The notes under the pieces are model-generated. The model saw only the letters and a program-made list of their open reading frames with translations, made no database searches and was not told the origin of the DNA. Positions 48,073 through 60,418 of a stretch of 64,000 nucleotides of DNA are shown here, one piece after another. This stretch comes from Panicum virgatum. Taxonomy: Eukaryota; Streptophyta; Magnoliopsida; Poales; Poaceae. A program made the translations under genes and the position numbers. Position 1 is the first letter of the stretch. The number at the start of each line of letters is the position of its first letter. The stretch spans positions 12,469,015 to 12,533,014 of the forward strand of contig NC_053146.1 in NCBI RefSeq assembly GCF_016808335.1, written 5' to 3'.

Positions 48073-49533
48073 CTATTTGTCGTCGAGGGTGGCGCTGATC
48101 TGCACCGCCTTGTCGTCGGAGTGGCTTGGGTCGAGGGGCACCTTCTTGATACCCTCGGCGGGTTCGAAGCTCCCGGCGTGTCGGTGCGTGGAGTCCAAGG
48201 CCTCGCTCGCCATTTTGTCGAGGGTGGCTGCGAGGGCCTCGTCCTCCGCTTGAGCTTCCGCACGCTCAACGCACTCGATGTCGCACTCGTAGGCGTGCTC
48301 GAACGAAGAGCCGATGGTGATGACGCCTCTCGGACCCGGCATTTTGAGCTTGAGGTAGGTATAGTTGGGGACGGCCATAAACTTGGCGTAGCAAGGACGA
48401 CCAAGGATGGCATGATAGGACCCTCGAAATCCCACCACCTCGAAAGTGAGTACCTCCTTGCAGAAGTTGGCTGCTGTGCCGAAGCACACAGGCAGATCGA
48501 TCTGGCCGAGGGGTTGGACTCGCTTTCCCGGTGCAACGCCATGGAATGGCGACTTGCTAGGGCGAAGCTTGTCTAGTCTGATCCCCATGAGCTCCAAGGT
48601 GGGGGCGTACATGATGTTGAGGCCGCTGCCTCCGTCCATGAGCACCTTGGAGAAGCGAGTGTTGCCGATGATGGGGTCGACAACAAGTGGATACCGTCCC
48701 GGATGCGGGACATAGTCGGGGTGGTCCTCGCGGCCAAAGGCGATGGTATCCTTCGACCAGTCGAGGTAGGATGGCGTGGCTTTGGCGACAGAAAAGACTT
48801 CGCGGCGCTCACGCTTGCGCTGCCGAGGAGTCATATTCGTCGTCGCTCCTCCAAAGATGAAGAAGGCGTTCTCCACTGGGGGGAACTCGTCATCTCCACC
48901 TTTGTCGCCCGCATCCTTCTTCTTGTCTTCATCGCGACGTGCGACGCGGTTATAGTACTTCTTGAGCATCTCGCACTGCTCGAGGGTATGATTGATTGGG
49001 CCCTTGTGGTAAGGGCACGGCTTCTTAAGCATGTCGTCGAACTGGCCACCGCCGCCTCGAGGGGGGCCTCGAGGTCCCTTGCGGTCTGGGGCGGCTGCGA
49101 AGGCCTCCTCGGAGTCCTCTGCCTGCCCCGACCCGCGCTGGTTCGGCGGGACCGGCTTCTTTCCCTTCCTGCCTCGCTTCTGTTTCTTGGTGGGGGCGTT
49201 GGGCTTGACGTTGCCGCCCTCCGCGGGCGCATCGTCCTTGCGCTTGCTTGATTTGTCGTCGAAAATGGCACCAACAGCCTCCTCGCCGGCGGCGTAGTTG
49301 GTGGCAGCGTCGAACAACTCATTGGTGTTAACGGGTCGGCTTCTGGCAAGCTCATGCACCAAGTTCCTGCAGGTTGTACCCTCGAGGAAAGCGTTGATGA
49401 CCTCGACGTGGGTGACACTAGGGAGCTCGGTGCACTGCTTGGAGAAGCGTCGCACGTAGTCACGCAGGGACTCACGGGGCTTCTGGCGACACCCTTTGAG
49501 ATCCCAAGAGTTCCCAGGGCGCACGTACGTGCC
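48073..49533 (-). pseudogene. gag C-terminus and aspartic protease
   Basis: It lies between two in-frame TAG codons (49534-49536 and 48073-48075). The open frame from 49524 is 483 codons. Seen: the end of the capsid domain (GCRQKPRESLRDYVRRFSKQ), basic linkers, a CHHC zinc-knuckle-like motif (C170, H173, H179, C184), and the protease active-site motif MDGGSG at 296-301 (numbers from 49524). It would form the virus-like particle's RNA-binding part and cleave the polyprotein. Its frame matches that of the neighbours, so it is one polyprotein cut by nonsense codons rather than a separate gene. Confidence 0.88.
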
Positions 49534-51030
49534 CTAGAAATTGCCCACAAAGATATGGACCAAGTCGGCCCAGTTGTGGATCTGATCCGCAGGCAGGTGC
49601 TCGAGCCACGTTCGTGTGGCGTCGGCAAGATGAAGAGGGAGGTTGCGGATGATGACCGCGTCCTCCGTCGCGCCGCCTAGCTGGCACGCTAGGCGGTAGT
49701 CATTGAGCCAGACTACAGGATCAGTCTCGCCCGAGTATTTGACGAGGGTGTTGGGTTGTCGAAAGCGCGGGGGAAAAGATGCTGTTCGAATCTCCCGGCT
49801 GAACACCCGAGTGCCCGGAGGCTCTAGTGACTCACCCCTGTCGTGCTCAGGGTCGAAGCGTCCACCCCGTCGAGGGGTGTACCTCCTGCCGTTGATGACG
49901 TTGCGGGCGTCGCCGTCGCCAGCGTACCCGCGAGTATCACGGATTCGCTCCCTCACGGGAACTCTTCCGATGCGCTCGTGCACCGAGGGTGCCCTCACGC
50001 CGGGCGCTACGGCTGCCTTGCCCTTCCCCGCTGGGGGTGTGTGCACGGAGACCTCGCGGTCCTGACGCGCAGTCCCATCACGCTGCTCCGGTGCCCTCGA
50101 GCGCATACGAGACGCAGAGCTCTCGGCCTGCTGCACGGCAGCTTGCTCGATGAGCTCCTGTACCTCGCGGCGCAAGTTGCGGCCCGAAGGTGTCGACGGC
50201 TCGGGCATAGCTTGGAGTAGGTAGGCCGCAGCGACGAGCTTCTCGCCCGCCGTCTTCAGTTCCGGAGATTTGTCGACGTTGTCGTCGGCCAGGATGCGCT
50301 CCCGTGCAACACGTCCCGCCGCCTGGGCGTGTGCACCAGGCGCGGTACGTTGCTGCTCGAGTGCGGCGCGTAGCTCCTGGGTTTGTTGACGCTGCTCGTC
50401 GAGCTTGGCTTGAAGCTCGCTGAGCTGCGCCAGTTGAGCTTGTCTCGCCGCTGAACTTGACGAGGAAGGGGCTGCGGCCGGGACCACCGGTTGCTTTGCC
50501 CGTACGTTCGCCCCGCCGCCCTCATCGTTGGCTGGAGTATTGTCGTCTTGCTCGTCCGCGAGGTCCGCCATGAAGCATTCCCTGGAAGGATCGAAATCCC
50601 CCTCGCTGGAGTCTTCAGAGCAGGTGAGGCAGTAGGCCGTCGCCAGCTGGAACGCGCGGAGAGCGTCGGGGTCGCGGACCCCGGAGTAGTCCTCGGCCTC
50701 CTCGGCTACGAAGTTGTTCATGAAGAAGTCGATGTCGTCGGCGATCGAGCTCGCCGTCTCGGGGTAGGATTCGTCAGGAGATGACGTGATGGGGCTGCGA
50801 ATCGACCGAAGATGATGACCCGGCAGATCCTCATGTTCGATGAAGCTAGCGCTGGTTGACGAGGCGTGGGCAGCAGCGTTGCGCATCCCGAAGGGGAAGG
50901 GCGACGCCGAAGTCAAGCCCCCCCTGGGAGGCACCAGTGCCGCAGCAGGTGACGATGTCGGCACAGATGACGCCGAGGTACGTGATGACGAAACGGTAGC
51001 CCCGTTGGCCGTGATGCTGAGTTGCGACAT
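49534..51030 (-). pseudogene. gag N-terminal part, ends at an in-frame TAG
   Basis: The first ATG in frame is at 51030; the open frame upstream to 51300 has no ATG and is leader. Seen: Ser/Ala-rich low-complexity head, Gln-rich stretch (QAKLDEQRQQTQELRAAL), then the start of the retrotransposon gag domain (VKYSGETDPVVWLNDYRLAC, ADATRTWLEHLPADQIHNW). The TAG at 49534 cuts the capsid domain; one base change from CAG is the simplest origin (inference). Confidence 0.85.
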
Positions 51031-51334
51031 GCCAGCCTCTACCCACGTGGGGGAGCTGTGGCGTGCCACACGACGCCGCTCCGCGCGTGCTTGTCGCGAA
51101 CGCTGACCCGAGCGCCTGTTGCGCCGGCTGGCGAAGTCGGAGCGATGGGGTTGCGTCCGGGAGAGAGGAGCTGCATAAGGTAACCGTTGCCGGTTGCCCT
51201 GAACTCGAGACTCCCGAACGAGATAACGCGTCCCGCTGGGAATGGATCCGAAACACCCATAGGGTATGGGCTGGATCTGCTCGCCATTCCTGGAGATCAA
51301 ATGGGAAAAAGAGAGAAAAAGTCACGCAGCGCCC

Positions 51335-51350
51335 CCTACCTGGCGCGCCA
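51335..51350 (-). other. Primer binding site
   Basis: TGGCGCGCCAGGTAGG on the minus strand starts two bases after the 5' LTR end. A TGG start fits the CCA end of a tRNA; which tRNA is not identified. Confidence 0.7.
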
Positions 51351-51727
51351 ACTGTCGGTGTCCCGACCCGGGGGCCTGGATCCCAACTAGTAAATGCTGC
51401 GTGTTTCCTCGTCCCAGATGATGATGCAAGAGGCAATCACAGTAACGCACAGTTTTATCCTGGTTCCGGCCGCGGGGCCGTACGTCCAGCAAAGGGGGTG
51501 TGCGAGGGCACTGTATTATCTTGCACCCGGGGTGCTTGTAGTAGGGGATACAAGCGAGGCAAGAGAGGGAGGGGAAGCTCCCAAGTCTCTGCTAGGAGTG
51601 GAGTCGGTTGAGATGAGTGATCAGTAGTGCTGAGAGTTCTCTTGGGAGATAGAAACCAGAGAGACCAGCAGGCTAGAGTCTCGCGTCCAGATGAGCCCAG
51701 CCCCCCTTAAAGGGGGTCCGCCTCCTC

Positions 51728-51735
51728 ATTTTATA
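51728..51735 (-). promoter_or_regulatory. TATA box of the 5' LTR
   Basis: GACTATAAAATGAGG; one base differs from the 3' LTR copy (TATAAAAG). It drives the genomic and gag-pol RNA. Confidence 0.75.
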
Positions 51736-52283
51736 GTCACAAGGAGGGGGCGGCGTACACGAGTGTAGGGCGCGGAAGTCGTCGTTTTCCCCCGAATCGC
51801 GGGTACAGTGGTCGAACACTGTAGGAAGTACACTGTGGGAAGGCGGCGCACGTTGCTGTTGTCCTGGATTTCGTCCTTGGCCCTGCGGGGACGGCGCCGG
51901 TCGTCCTGCAGTGCCTTGGCGGTAGTAATGGCGCGAGTCGGCCCTGGACCCCCTGTCGGAGTGCGGGTGTGCACACTAGAAGGTCCGGGGGACACGTGCC
52001 GCCGCCGGACCCCTTCCTCAGTGGGGGGCGAGTCCGGAAGGTCGGCGGGAGTTGTACCGAGCCTGTCTTGTCCCGCGTCGCAGGTCCCAAGGCGCTGCTA
52101 CATCGTCCGGGATGGTGGAGTGATGACCAGGGTCAGCGGATGGGACCCCGGTCACATCTACTGTGGGAATGGCGGTCTGACGCCGCTCGTCCTTTGAGCC
52201 GTGGCGGAGTGGCTGGCTTTTAATGCCTTCGTACGGCGGGCGGTTGGGCGGCGGGGCCGTTTGTCCCTTGTGCCGAGAGACGG

Positions 52284-52462
52284 CCTCGAGCGAGGCGGAG
52301 ATGAGTTACCCGCTCGAGGGTAGATCTGCTACCCTCGAGCGAGGCGGAAGTGTGTTGCGCGGTCGAGGGTTCCCGGGGGGGGGGCCTCGAGCGAGGCGTA
52401 GAATGAATCACCCGCTCGAGGGTAGGTTGTCCAGCGGGCCCGGGGGGGGCCCTCGAGCGAGG
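52284..52462. repeat. U3 array of CCTCGAGCGAGGCG (5' LTR copy)
   Basis: The same four-copy array as at 37597-37774, with changed G-runs between copies three and four. Confidence 0.8.
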
Positions 52463-52649
52463 CGGAGATCATTCCGCGGGTTCGAGGGGGATGTGAATGG
52501 GCCGCGTGCTGGGCTTTATTGAGTCTTTTCCTTTCTTCCGGATTGGAAGGAGGCCGTGAGCCTAATTGTTTTAACAGGCGTTTGTGTTTTTTAAAAACGG
52601 TTTTAGTACCCCGATTAGGGTGTCCCTAATTGTGGCACCCGACACTTTC

Positions 52650-52900
52650 TGACAGGTTAGTCACATATGCATCCCATTATTTAAGGTTTAGTGCGAGAAA
52701 TTGGAAGAAGCCAAATGCCCAGTCCTATCATCAGGGAGTCGTGCTTCAAGATGCACCGCTGTCACAAGCATGTCGAGGTCAGTTTCGAGAGATGAATCAT
52801 GCAACAGAGCATCATGGATCCATCAGATGGAATGGTTTGAGCCCCTATGTAATGGAGTCAGCTATTGTCTACAGTAGCAAGGACTGCGGCTGATGCAGGA
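52650..52900 (+). repeat. Diverged duplicated segment, copy A right part
   Basis: GAAATTGGAAGAAGCCAAATG and CATGTCGAGGTCAGTTTC recur in altered form at 57397-57465 and 58270-58360. It joins 36345-36661 across the retroelement. Confidence 0.6.
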
Positions 52901-54215
52901 AAAGTACAAGTTGGTGGTCTTGGAACTGCCCGTTATAGTTTTCACTAATTGGTCATACTGAATATAATTCTCTTGAAACAGTTTCAATCAAGGGACGTGC
53001 AGATAATAATGAAAAGTTCATTAGACATGCACCTTTATGCAAAGATGGATCCTAGATAAGGCCTAGCCCCTTGGGGAATAATAAGAACAATAGAATATGG
53101 TACCGGAGCAATTCTCTACAATTTCAATTCATTTCATCCATACTCTAAGCATGTTCAAATTTTGAACTTGTGTTACACCTATAGGCCACACGGTCCTCAG
53201 GATCTATACTTCTATCACAAAGAGCGTTGATACCACTTGGATATTCATAGACACCTTTGCAGTTGACCAAGACACCTTTGCAGTTGACCCATATTGGCGA
53301 CTTTTATGGTAGAAGAGTTTTATTGAAGCAAGGTTGTTGATAATAATGTTCTAGCCTCTGCAACAAACCGTATGCAGCCACTACAAAACAGAACACATAT
53401 CTGAGAGCTAGTATTTTGCAAGAGCACCTATTCACCATGAAGTGAGAAGGTCACGAATCCTATCAACTATATCATCCTCTGGCAAAGAAGAAGCCAATAG
53501 ACAAAACATCCGACATGTCTCATATCTTTCAAAGTTCACCTGTTCTCCGCCTTCAAAGTCCACCTGTTCTTCACGGATAGGTCAAGTAGTAGCAAGCACT
53601 CAACTTTCACAAAAAAAAAGTAGTAGCACTTGAAGATGACTGGTAACCAAGAACCAAAAATTAGCAACGCTTGTTTGCTGACTAGCTTTGTGTTATATAT
53701 CTCTTTGGGTGAAGAATGACAAACAAGGCCGCTTCAACCAATGCTTCTTTTCTTGTTTTTTTTATTTCAGCTAGTGTCATGGTGACCTAAACAACTGTAA
53801 CTAGGTTAGGCACCTCTCGAGATAAAAAAAGGGTGAGGCATCTCTCACTGTCGACTCTCTTCAGCTCCAAGTTTTTTTAGCAAAAAGTTAATCACTGTGC
53901 TGGACAGAATACATCAAGAAGGATGCATGGGCAGCCTTCTAGAATATTAAGACCAGACACCTTTGTGCTATGAGGCGCATTTTTTTGGACAATGTGGCAA
54001 GTGATAGATGTGCACCTGCCACCTAGCCACCAACTTGGATAATAGCTGCTTGCATGTGAGATGAATTAGGCATTCCTGGACTCAGGCTTCACCTTGGTTA
54101 CACGCGGTGTACCAAGGTTCATGGACTCACCACTTGTGTCTTAGGATCACTGGCTGCTTCACTCGAGTTGGATGAGTTACCACACGAAATGCATGTACAT
54201 GCATTTAGTTATAAT
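52901..54215. other. Intergenic, no gene
   Basis: A direct 20-bp repeat GACACCTTTGCAGTTGACC lies at 53250-53289. 53980-54070 resembles 35390-35490. Nothing else is recognised. Confidence 0.45.
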
Positions 54216-55424
54216 TGTGACAGAACCGCCGAGTTAAACCGGCTAATTAAGCGTAATGGCCATTATTTGAACACATCAGGCGCATTAATTTAATTAGACG
54301 TAACTTGACAATCTATTTCCAACCCACAGGCCGACCGAAACACACCAGAAGTCTCGCACGACGGCGAGCGCAGACGGTACCAGCATGATACAATTTCATA
54401 AAAAATAATATTAATATATTTACAAAATATGTTTCAATCTAGAATTAATATAAGAAATGACAGCAGCGGAAGAGAATCTAACCTGAGGAATATTTTTAAT
54501 AGAGAACAAGTAAAACAAAGACAATAAACCGAGAATTACGGAGACGTGAGGATAGGACGTCACATCGAGCCCATCGATGGGAGTCCTAGTTAGCTTCTAT
54601 ACCTAAAACATGGTAAATAATAAACCCTAAGCAACTAATACTCAGCAAGACTTACCCGACGATTGGGTATACTTAGCCCAATATCTAGACATGCACGGCT
54701 TTCTGGCCGGTGGTTTGTTTTGCAGAAATAGCAACTAATGGTAGATCCTTACTTTCCATATTTTAGCTCATATTCTATATAAAGTAATATCTTCTAGATA
54801 TTTGCAGTAACCTCTCTAAAACAACCATAGTAGAGTACAATGATTCATTGAAACACCATCCATCTGATATTTTTAATATTCCAATCCTCATGCTACGATG
54901 CGACTCGGTGATGAAGGTGCTCATGTCCGAGAGCGACTGACGGCGAATCGATTCGATTTAACCTTGCAAGGTGAACCTAACCAACACGGCACGTATTAGC
55001 CCCGTCGGACCATATGAACCAACTATTCCCCTCTCCGCCTCGATTTACAGGACCGCCCCACCATCATATGGTCAGCCGAGCCCCACAGAGACCACCAAAA
55101 GTAAAAACAGGCATCCCTGTTTCTCTGCGACCACTCGAATACCCCAGGAGGTGAGTTGAAGTCCTGTACTTTCGAAGTAAGGCAGTACTCGGCTTACCGA
55201 TTTCGACTACCTCCTACTCTCGGCATGCAGTTAGTACAGTTCAAACATGATCAGTAGGGCCAACAATGGTACGGTCCTCAATCGACACATACGGGGCTAA
55301 GACATCCTGGAACCCCATCATGCTGCCATACCTATATCTCATCATCATTCCCTATTCGGTTTCAATTCTCCATTCATTCCATATTGCATTCCATATCTCA
55401 TATACTGAAATATAAAGACATTAA

Positions 55425-55505
55425 TATCTCGCGAGTAACAGGAAATTACTCGACTTCTACCCTATAGCTCGCGAGTGACAGGAAATCACTCGACTTCTAC
55501 CGAGA
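55425..55505. repeat. Tandem repeat of about 40 bp, two copies
   Basis: CTCGCGAGTAACAGGAAAT and CTCGCGAGTGACAGGAAAT, each followed by ACTCGACTTCTACC. Confidence 0.85.
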
Positions 55506-56154
55506 CCTATTAAGCATAGCAGTGCTATCAACCTACACATATTAGTATAGGACCAAGGGAACCTAGAGATCATGCAATTAAGGTTCTAGCCAATTCCTAA
55601 AAACGTAATGCACAAGTAATAAATATATGATAATTCATAATTTAAAATAGTAGGTTATGAACCGGGGCTTGCCTGAGGGTAACACTAAATTAGTGTTAAT
55701 ACTATCAAGGCTTTGGGCCCTTCCGACCTTGGGCCGGGTCTTCGGTTGCACTAGCTGGTCCTTCCATATTCTGGAGATGCCCACCGAACACCGTCTTGTG
55801 GTTCTACTCCAACATCATGTACTTCACGTTCACACTTTGTACATTTAGCGCATCTAAATGAGATGCATATGATATGCCAATTAATGCAATGCAAAAGTTA
55901 ATACATGTCAAAACAAAGCTAACCCAATTAGTTTTACATTTACCGCATGGCCCTAACTCCAATTATGCATTTAACAAGCTATAAAAGTATTTCATCTAGC
56001 ATAAATAAAACTGCATAGAAAAAGTTGTCAAACAACACATTTCATAGTTCTATCATATAGAGCATGAAGATACAAAGCTAACAAAACTAATTTTGCATTT
56101 TTCTGATTTTTCTACAATTTTCTATGCATTTTACAAGTTCTGCTGCTCAGTGCT

Positions 56155-56372
56155 GATCGGAAGTTCCGACCCCCATCGAAAGTTTTGAGTTTCTTCCGAC
56201 AAGAGGCGCTCGACCAAACCAAAATAAATGTGTAGGAAGTTCCGACAAAGTGTCGGAAGTTCCGATGATTGTCGGATGTTTTGGTTTTCTTCCATCAAGG
56301 GGTGCTCGGCCTACCCAAAACAAACGTGTAGGAAGTTCCGACAATGTGTCGAAAGTTCCGATAAACATGTTT
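56155..56372. repeat. Tandem repeat of about 107 bp, two copies
   Basis: Each unit has GTGTAGGAAGTTCCGACAA, a TGTCGGAAGTTCCGAT or variant, and TTCTTCCxxCAAGxGGxGCTCG. Inverted TTCCGAC/GTCGGAA pairs could pair in RNA. Confidence 0.8.
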
Positions 56373-56967
56373 TCAGCCAAAAACAGAAATCTTTATTGTG
56401 GGAAAACTAACCAACAAAAATCAAAACCCCTTTAGATCCTAGTGAAAGGATGCATATAGAGACGATTGACCAAAGGAAATCACTTAGAACCTCCTAGAAA
56501 GATAGATCGGGCCGGCACAAGTTGGAGTACCTTGAACGAGATTTTCCCTACGCGAAGAACTTGAAATCAAGGGCACCCTGGGGAGGAGCACGTGGAGAGG
56601 AAGGTCCCCTGCGCCGATTCGAAGCTCCCTTGATCTTGAGGTCGAGTTGGGGTGGGGGGTTTAGAGTTTAGGGCTTGAGGGAGAGGGAGCACGTGAGGGA
56701 GAGAGTGAGGGAGGGAGTGAACGGGAGAGAGGGAGAGTGAGCTGTGAGTGAGGGAGAAAGAGAGAGAGAGTAAGCGATTTTAATTGTTGTGGGCCCAAAA
56801 CAGGAGAAGCAGATTCAACCAGTCTGACCGTTTACTCATACCGGTCGGACCGGTCCGGCCCGAGCTGACAGAAAATTTTTATCTAGTGGTTTATCGCGTA
56901 AGTTTAAAACTAATAGCTGTGATTAAATTTAATTATATATGATTAACACCTGAGGTGGTACAATAAT

Positions 56968-58432
56968 TGTCAACAGGTTATAGCATTGATTTACATAACA
57001 GACAAAAATTTCTCTCTGGCCTATGTTATGATCTTTTTGGTGTGTGTCTCATGGCTTGGTGACAAATCAGATGACCATTGGCTAACTCTTTGGTATCGAG
57101 GAAGGCAATTGGATAGCTCTACATAGTGGATGTCATGGAATCATCATACCACACACATCATTTCAGTTGAGTGAGTTCACACCAAATGCACGAAGTTGTT
57201 TATTTGTAACATGCATATGTACCTACTCTTCATATGCCATGTATGCATGCAAGGCTCCATCAACATATTCACAATCACACACTTCTAGAACCAAATTACA
57301 TATTTACAATAATTTGTTCTTACGTTTTCAAATATAGGCCTTCCTATGATAACAAGTCACTAACACGTCACTACTACGAAAAGGTTTACTGTGAGAAATT
57401 GGAAGAATATATACCTGCTGCTTTTTGATATTTCTCATTGGCATGTCGAGGCCAGTTTCAGGAAATCAACCATCAAACATGATTTATGGGAAAATAGTAA
57501 ACTTTTTTTTTGCGACTTGGAAAATAGTAAACTTGACAAGATACAACATCACCCTGTAGCATTTGTCGGTGTAGCTCCAGCTCCAAGGCTAGCTCCAGTA
57601 GTGGTGGCCGAGCTGATAGAGATGAATAATGATTAATTGGATATCTGGATATCTATGCCAGAGAAAAATGTGTAGTGGATTGTGATGACTGACGCAGAAG
57701 AGATTGGGTAATGCGACAGTATCAGAAAGGACTAGGGAAAGGGCAGCTGAACCCACAGCTTGAATCTTTTTTTTTTTGAAAACAGAACAGCTTGAATCTA
57801 GAAAACATCACAGTGAGTATAAATAAGATCTTTAAGTTCAGAGAAATAGACCTATTGCGATCCATAAAAGATAATCTATCTTTACAATAATGGTTTGCAG
57901 GCCATGACGAAGAAGAGTGTTCGTGCAGTAGCTTTTACAGAAGTGTACTAATATCTCATATGTGATCCGATTTGAGGATTGTGAATAGGATTCAACTAGA
58001 TAACAAATTGTTATTTGCACTAGGTCATCCATGCAAAATCATTTCAGTTGGATGAACTCACGGAATGCATGTAGATGCACCTACAGAAATACATCCCAAT
58101 GTCCTGCACTGATATTATGTTTCTACATATCCTATATATGCAGCTCATCCTCTTTCCAAGAGATTAAAACTAACCGTTTCTACTTTTCCGACGTGGCCAT
58201 GTTTAAGCCATTTGGCATTCTCTATGGCAAACAAGCCGCTCACTGTGAGCATGCAAAATTTACTCAGGGAAATTGGGAGAAGCCAAATGACATGCCTCAT
58301 TATCGTTTTACTATCCACAAAGTGTTATTTCTGCCACTAGTATGTCAACGTCAGTTTTAAGCAGAGGCATCATGGATGCAGTACGTAGAATATGGGAGAC
58401 TAAAGAACAAGAATTCTTGAACGAATCCTTTT
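56968..58432 (+). repeat. Diverged duplicated segments, copies B and C
   Basis: 57050-57620 and 58010-58380 resemble each other and copy A (ATTTCAGTTGxxTGA, TGTAGATGCACCTA, AAATTGGxAGAA). Between them is a T-rich stretch. Short frames have no recognised domain. Confidence 0.5.
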
Positions 58433-58852
58433 CACTACTGGAAAAACGCACATTCGTCCGCGGCCGTTAGTATCGGTTGTCTTTCAGCCGGTACTAAAGC
58501 AGCCATTTAGTACCGGGCCGGGCCTACAGTGCCCCGGGGAGCCGTTTAGTATCGGCTGGTGGCTCCAGCCGGTACTAAACTGCTGCACCGACATCGGGGG
58601 CAACGGCTAGATTCCCTCCTGTGGCAGTTTAGTACCGGCTGGTGGCTCCAGCCGGTACTAACTGGAGCCGAGAAGGATTAGTACCGGGTGAAGACTGCAC
58701 CCAGTACTAAATGCCCTGCCGATGGTTCTTGGCCTTATCCTTTTTCTCTCCCCCGGCCATTCATTCCATCCAGCATTCATCCTCATCTTCTCTGAGTCTC
58801 ACCTCTCTCTATCTCTATCTTCTCCAGGTCAGGGGCGGCGGGAAGAGGAGCC

Positions 58853-59235
58853 ATGGGAGGGCGGCCGGCCTGGCTTGATGCACGACGAGCGCAGCGGTCC
58901 CGGCCTGAGGAGCGGCGGGCGCCCCGGCCCCGGCCAAGAGGTGGGCCAGGCGCGCGTGGCCCCGGCCTGGAGGTGCGGCGCAGCCTCGGCCGGGAGGCAT
59001 GGAGGCACGGCGCGGCGCGGCAGCCCCAGCCAGGAGGCGCTCGCGGCCCTGGCCTGGAGGCGCGGCGCGGCCTCGGCTGAGAGGCCTAGAGGCACGGCGC
59101 GGCGCGGCCTCCGCCGGGAGGTCTGGAAGCACGGCGTGGCAGCCCCGGCTAGGAGGCGCTCGCGGCCCTGGCCTGGAGGCCTGGAGGCATGGCGTGACGC
59201 GGCAGCCCCGGCGAGGAGGTGCGGTTGGCCTCCGT
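58853..59235. repeat. GC-rich degenerate repeat in outer CACTA
   Basis: GGAGGCGCTCGCGGCCCTGG occurs near 59033 and again near 59154, with GGCCTGGAGGC variants between. The frames over it are low-complexity Arg/Gly/Ala and not credible proteins. Confidence 0.7.
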
Positions 59236-60418
59236 CCCTTGTACGACAAGATTGTGAGGAATTTTGTTTGAAGATTTTTTTGATTGTCAGGAGGTGTTTT
59301 TTGGTGTGATTGTGATATTTTCTTGTGATTGTAAGACCACACACTACAAGAAATCATTTAATCTATGACGAAACAAATTCGTCACAAATCGCTGAAAAAA
59401 CGTCATAAAACAACATCTATGACGATTCCGTGACGCTTTCGGATAACGTCATGGATTGAGCGTCACAGATTAAATCGAGTGACGTTTTGTCCGTAATCGT
59501 CATAGATTGGCACGATCTATGATGTTTCTAAACCGTCACAAAATGGCCCGAAGTCCATTTAGCCCAGCCCAAGCCCAATATCTATGACGAAAATAAACGT
59601 CACAAATAGTGCCACATGGCAGCTCACATGGTATCTGATGTGGCATTTTTTTGGCTGCTGACATGGCATTTTTTGGCTGCTGATGTGGCATCCGACGTGA
59701 CATTTTTTGGCTGCTGATGTGGCAATTTTTTTTTGCTGCTCATATTAGCATCACAGCGCAATTTTCATTTTCAAAACAAGAAATTGAGGCTATTCAGGCT
59801 ATTCATCTGTACAAACAAGAAAGCAATCAAGAGGTGGCACAATATATTATGTAGGGAAGGGGCAATATATTATAGTTTCTACAATATAGAAGAAAAGACA
59901 CATATGTGTTTGAACTAACCAACATAATCATAAAGTTGCAGTCTTTTCACACACTAAATCAATAACTGGCACATAAGTTCTTATAACTGGCACACTAACC
60001 AAAAAAATTGATAGCATTGGACAGATAAAAGTTACAATGCTAGTTCATAATCTGAGAAGGCTACTCACCACACAATGCAAGGTTACTCAATAGCCACTGT
60101 TGTTGTCAAATTGGCTGCAGCATGAGAGCATACCTCACTTCATGACAAACTGAGCAAACACGATAAAAAGAACAATTAGGGATTAATATGAGTTTCGATA
60201 ATGCTAGTTTATAATCTGAGTAGTATAGAAAGCAGCTACGAATATGCTACAAAGACTGCAGAAAAAAACTCCCTAATTCCTACTTTCATGGTAGCAGTAT
60301 CTATTGGCATGACAGATAGATTTGTTTAATCATTCTATCATGAGTCAATGACTAAGATTGCCTCCTTAATTAAAACTTCATATTACATCTAGAACATTAT
60401 CAGTGTAGTTCCTGCAAC

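Larger units (their letters stand above)
36667..52644 (-). mobile_element. Complete Ty3/gypsy retrotransposon, Tat type, 15,978 bp
   Basis: Two LTRs (36667-37954 and 51353-52644) are flanked by a perfect CTTTC duplication (36662-36666 and 52645-52649). Reading on the minus strand: 5' LTR, primer site, gag-protease-RT-RNaseH-integrase, a spliced antisense gene, non-coding modules, polypurine tract, 3' LTR. Tat hallmarks seen: great length, a second RNase H after a decayed first one, a DGGSG protease motif, and coding sequence between pol and the 3' LTR in opposite orientation. By hand I count about 23 substitutions plus two or three indels between the LTRs, roughly 1.8%. With the customary grass LTR rate that means under one million years (inference). 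Two nonsense codons and one frameshift mean it can no longer act by itself. Confidence 0.96.
51353..52644 (-). repeat. 5' LTR of the Tat element
   Basis: 1292 bp; about 98% identical to the 3' LTR by hand count. TATA box at 51728-51735 (minus strand, TATAAAAT). The transcript would start near 51700 and run left into gag. Confidence 0.97.
54216..56962 (-). mobile_element. Solo LTR with perfect ATAAT duplication (2747 bp)
   Basis: ATAAT flanks it at 54211-54215 and 56963-56967. Ends TGTGACAGAACC (left) and GAGGTGGTACA (right). Read on the minus strand, a leader-like CCCTAAACTCTAAACCCC near 56670 suggests that orientation. No internal coding region. It holds two internal tandem repeats, listed separately. 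Confidence 0.85.

Noticed and set aside
45230..49251. Plus-strand frames opposite pol and gag, up to 243 codons
   Set aside because: Mirror frames of the polyprotein with no domain, no introns and no promoter; unlike the gene at 40529-44243.
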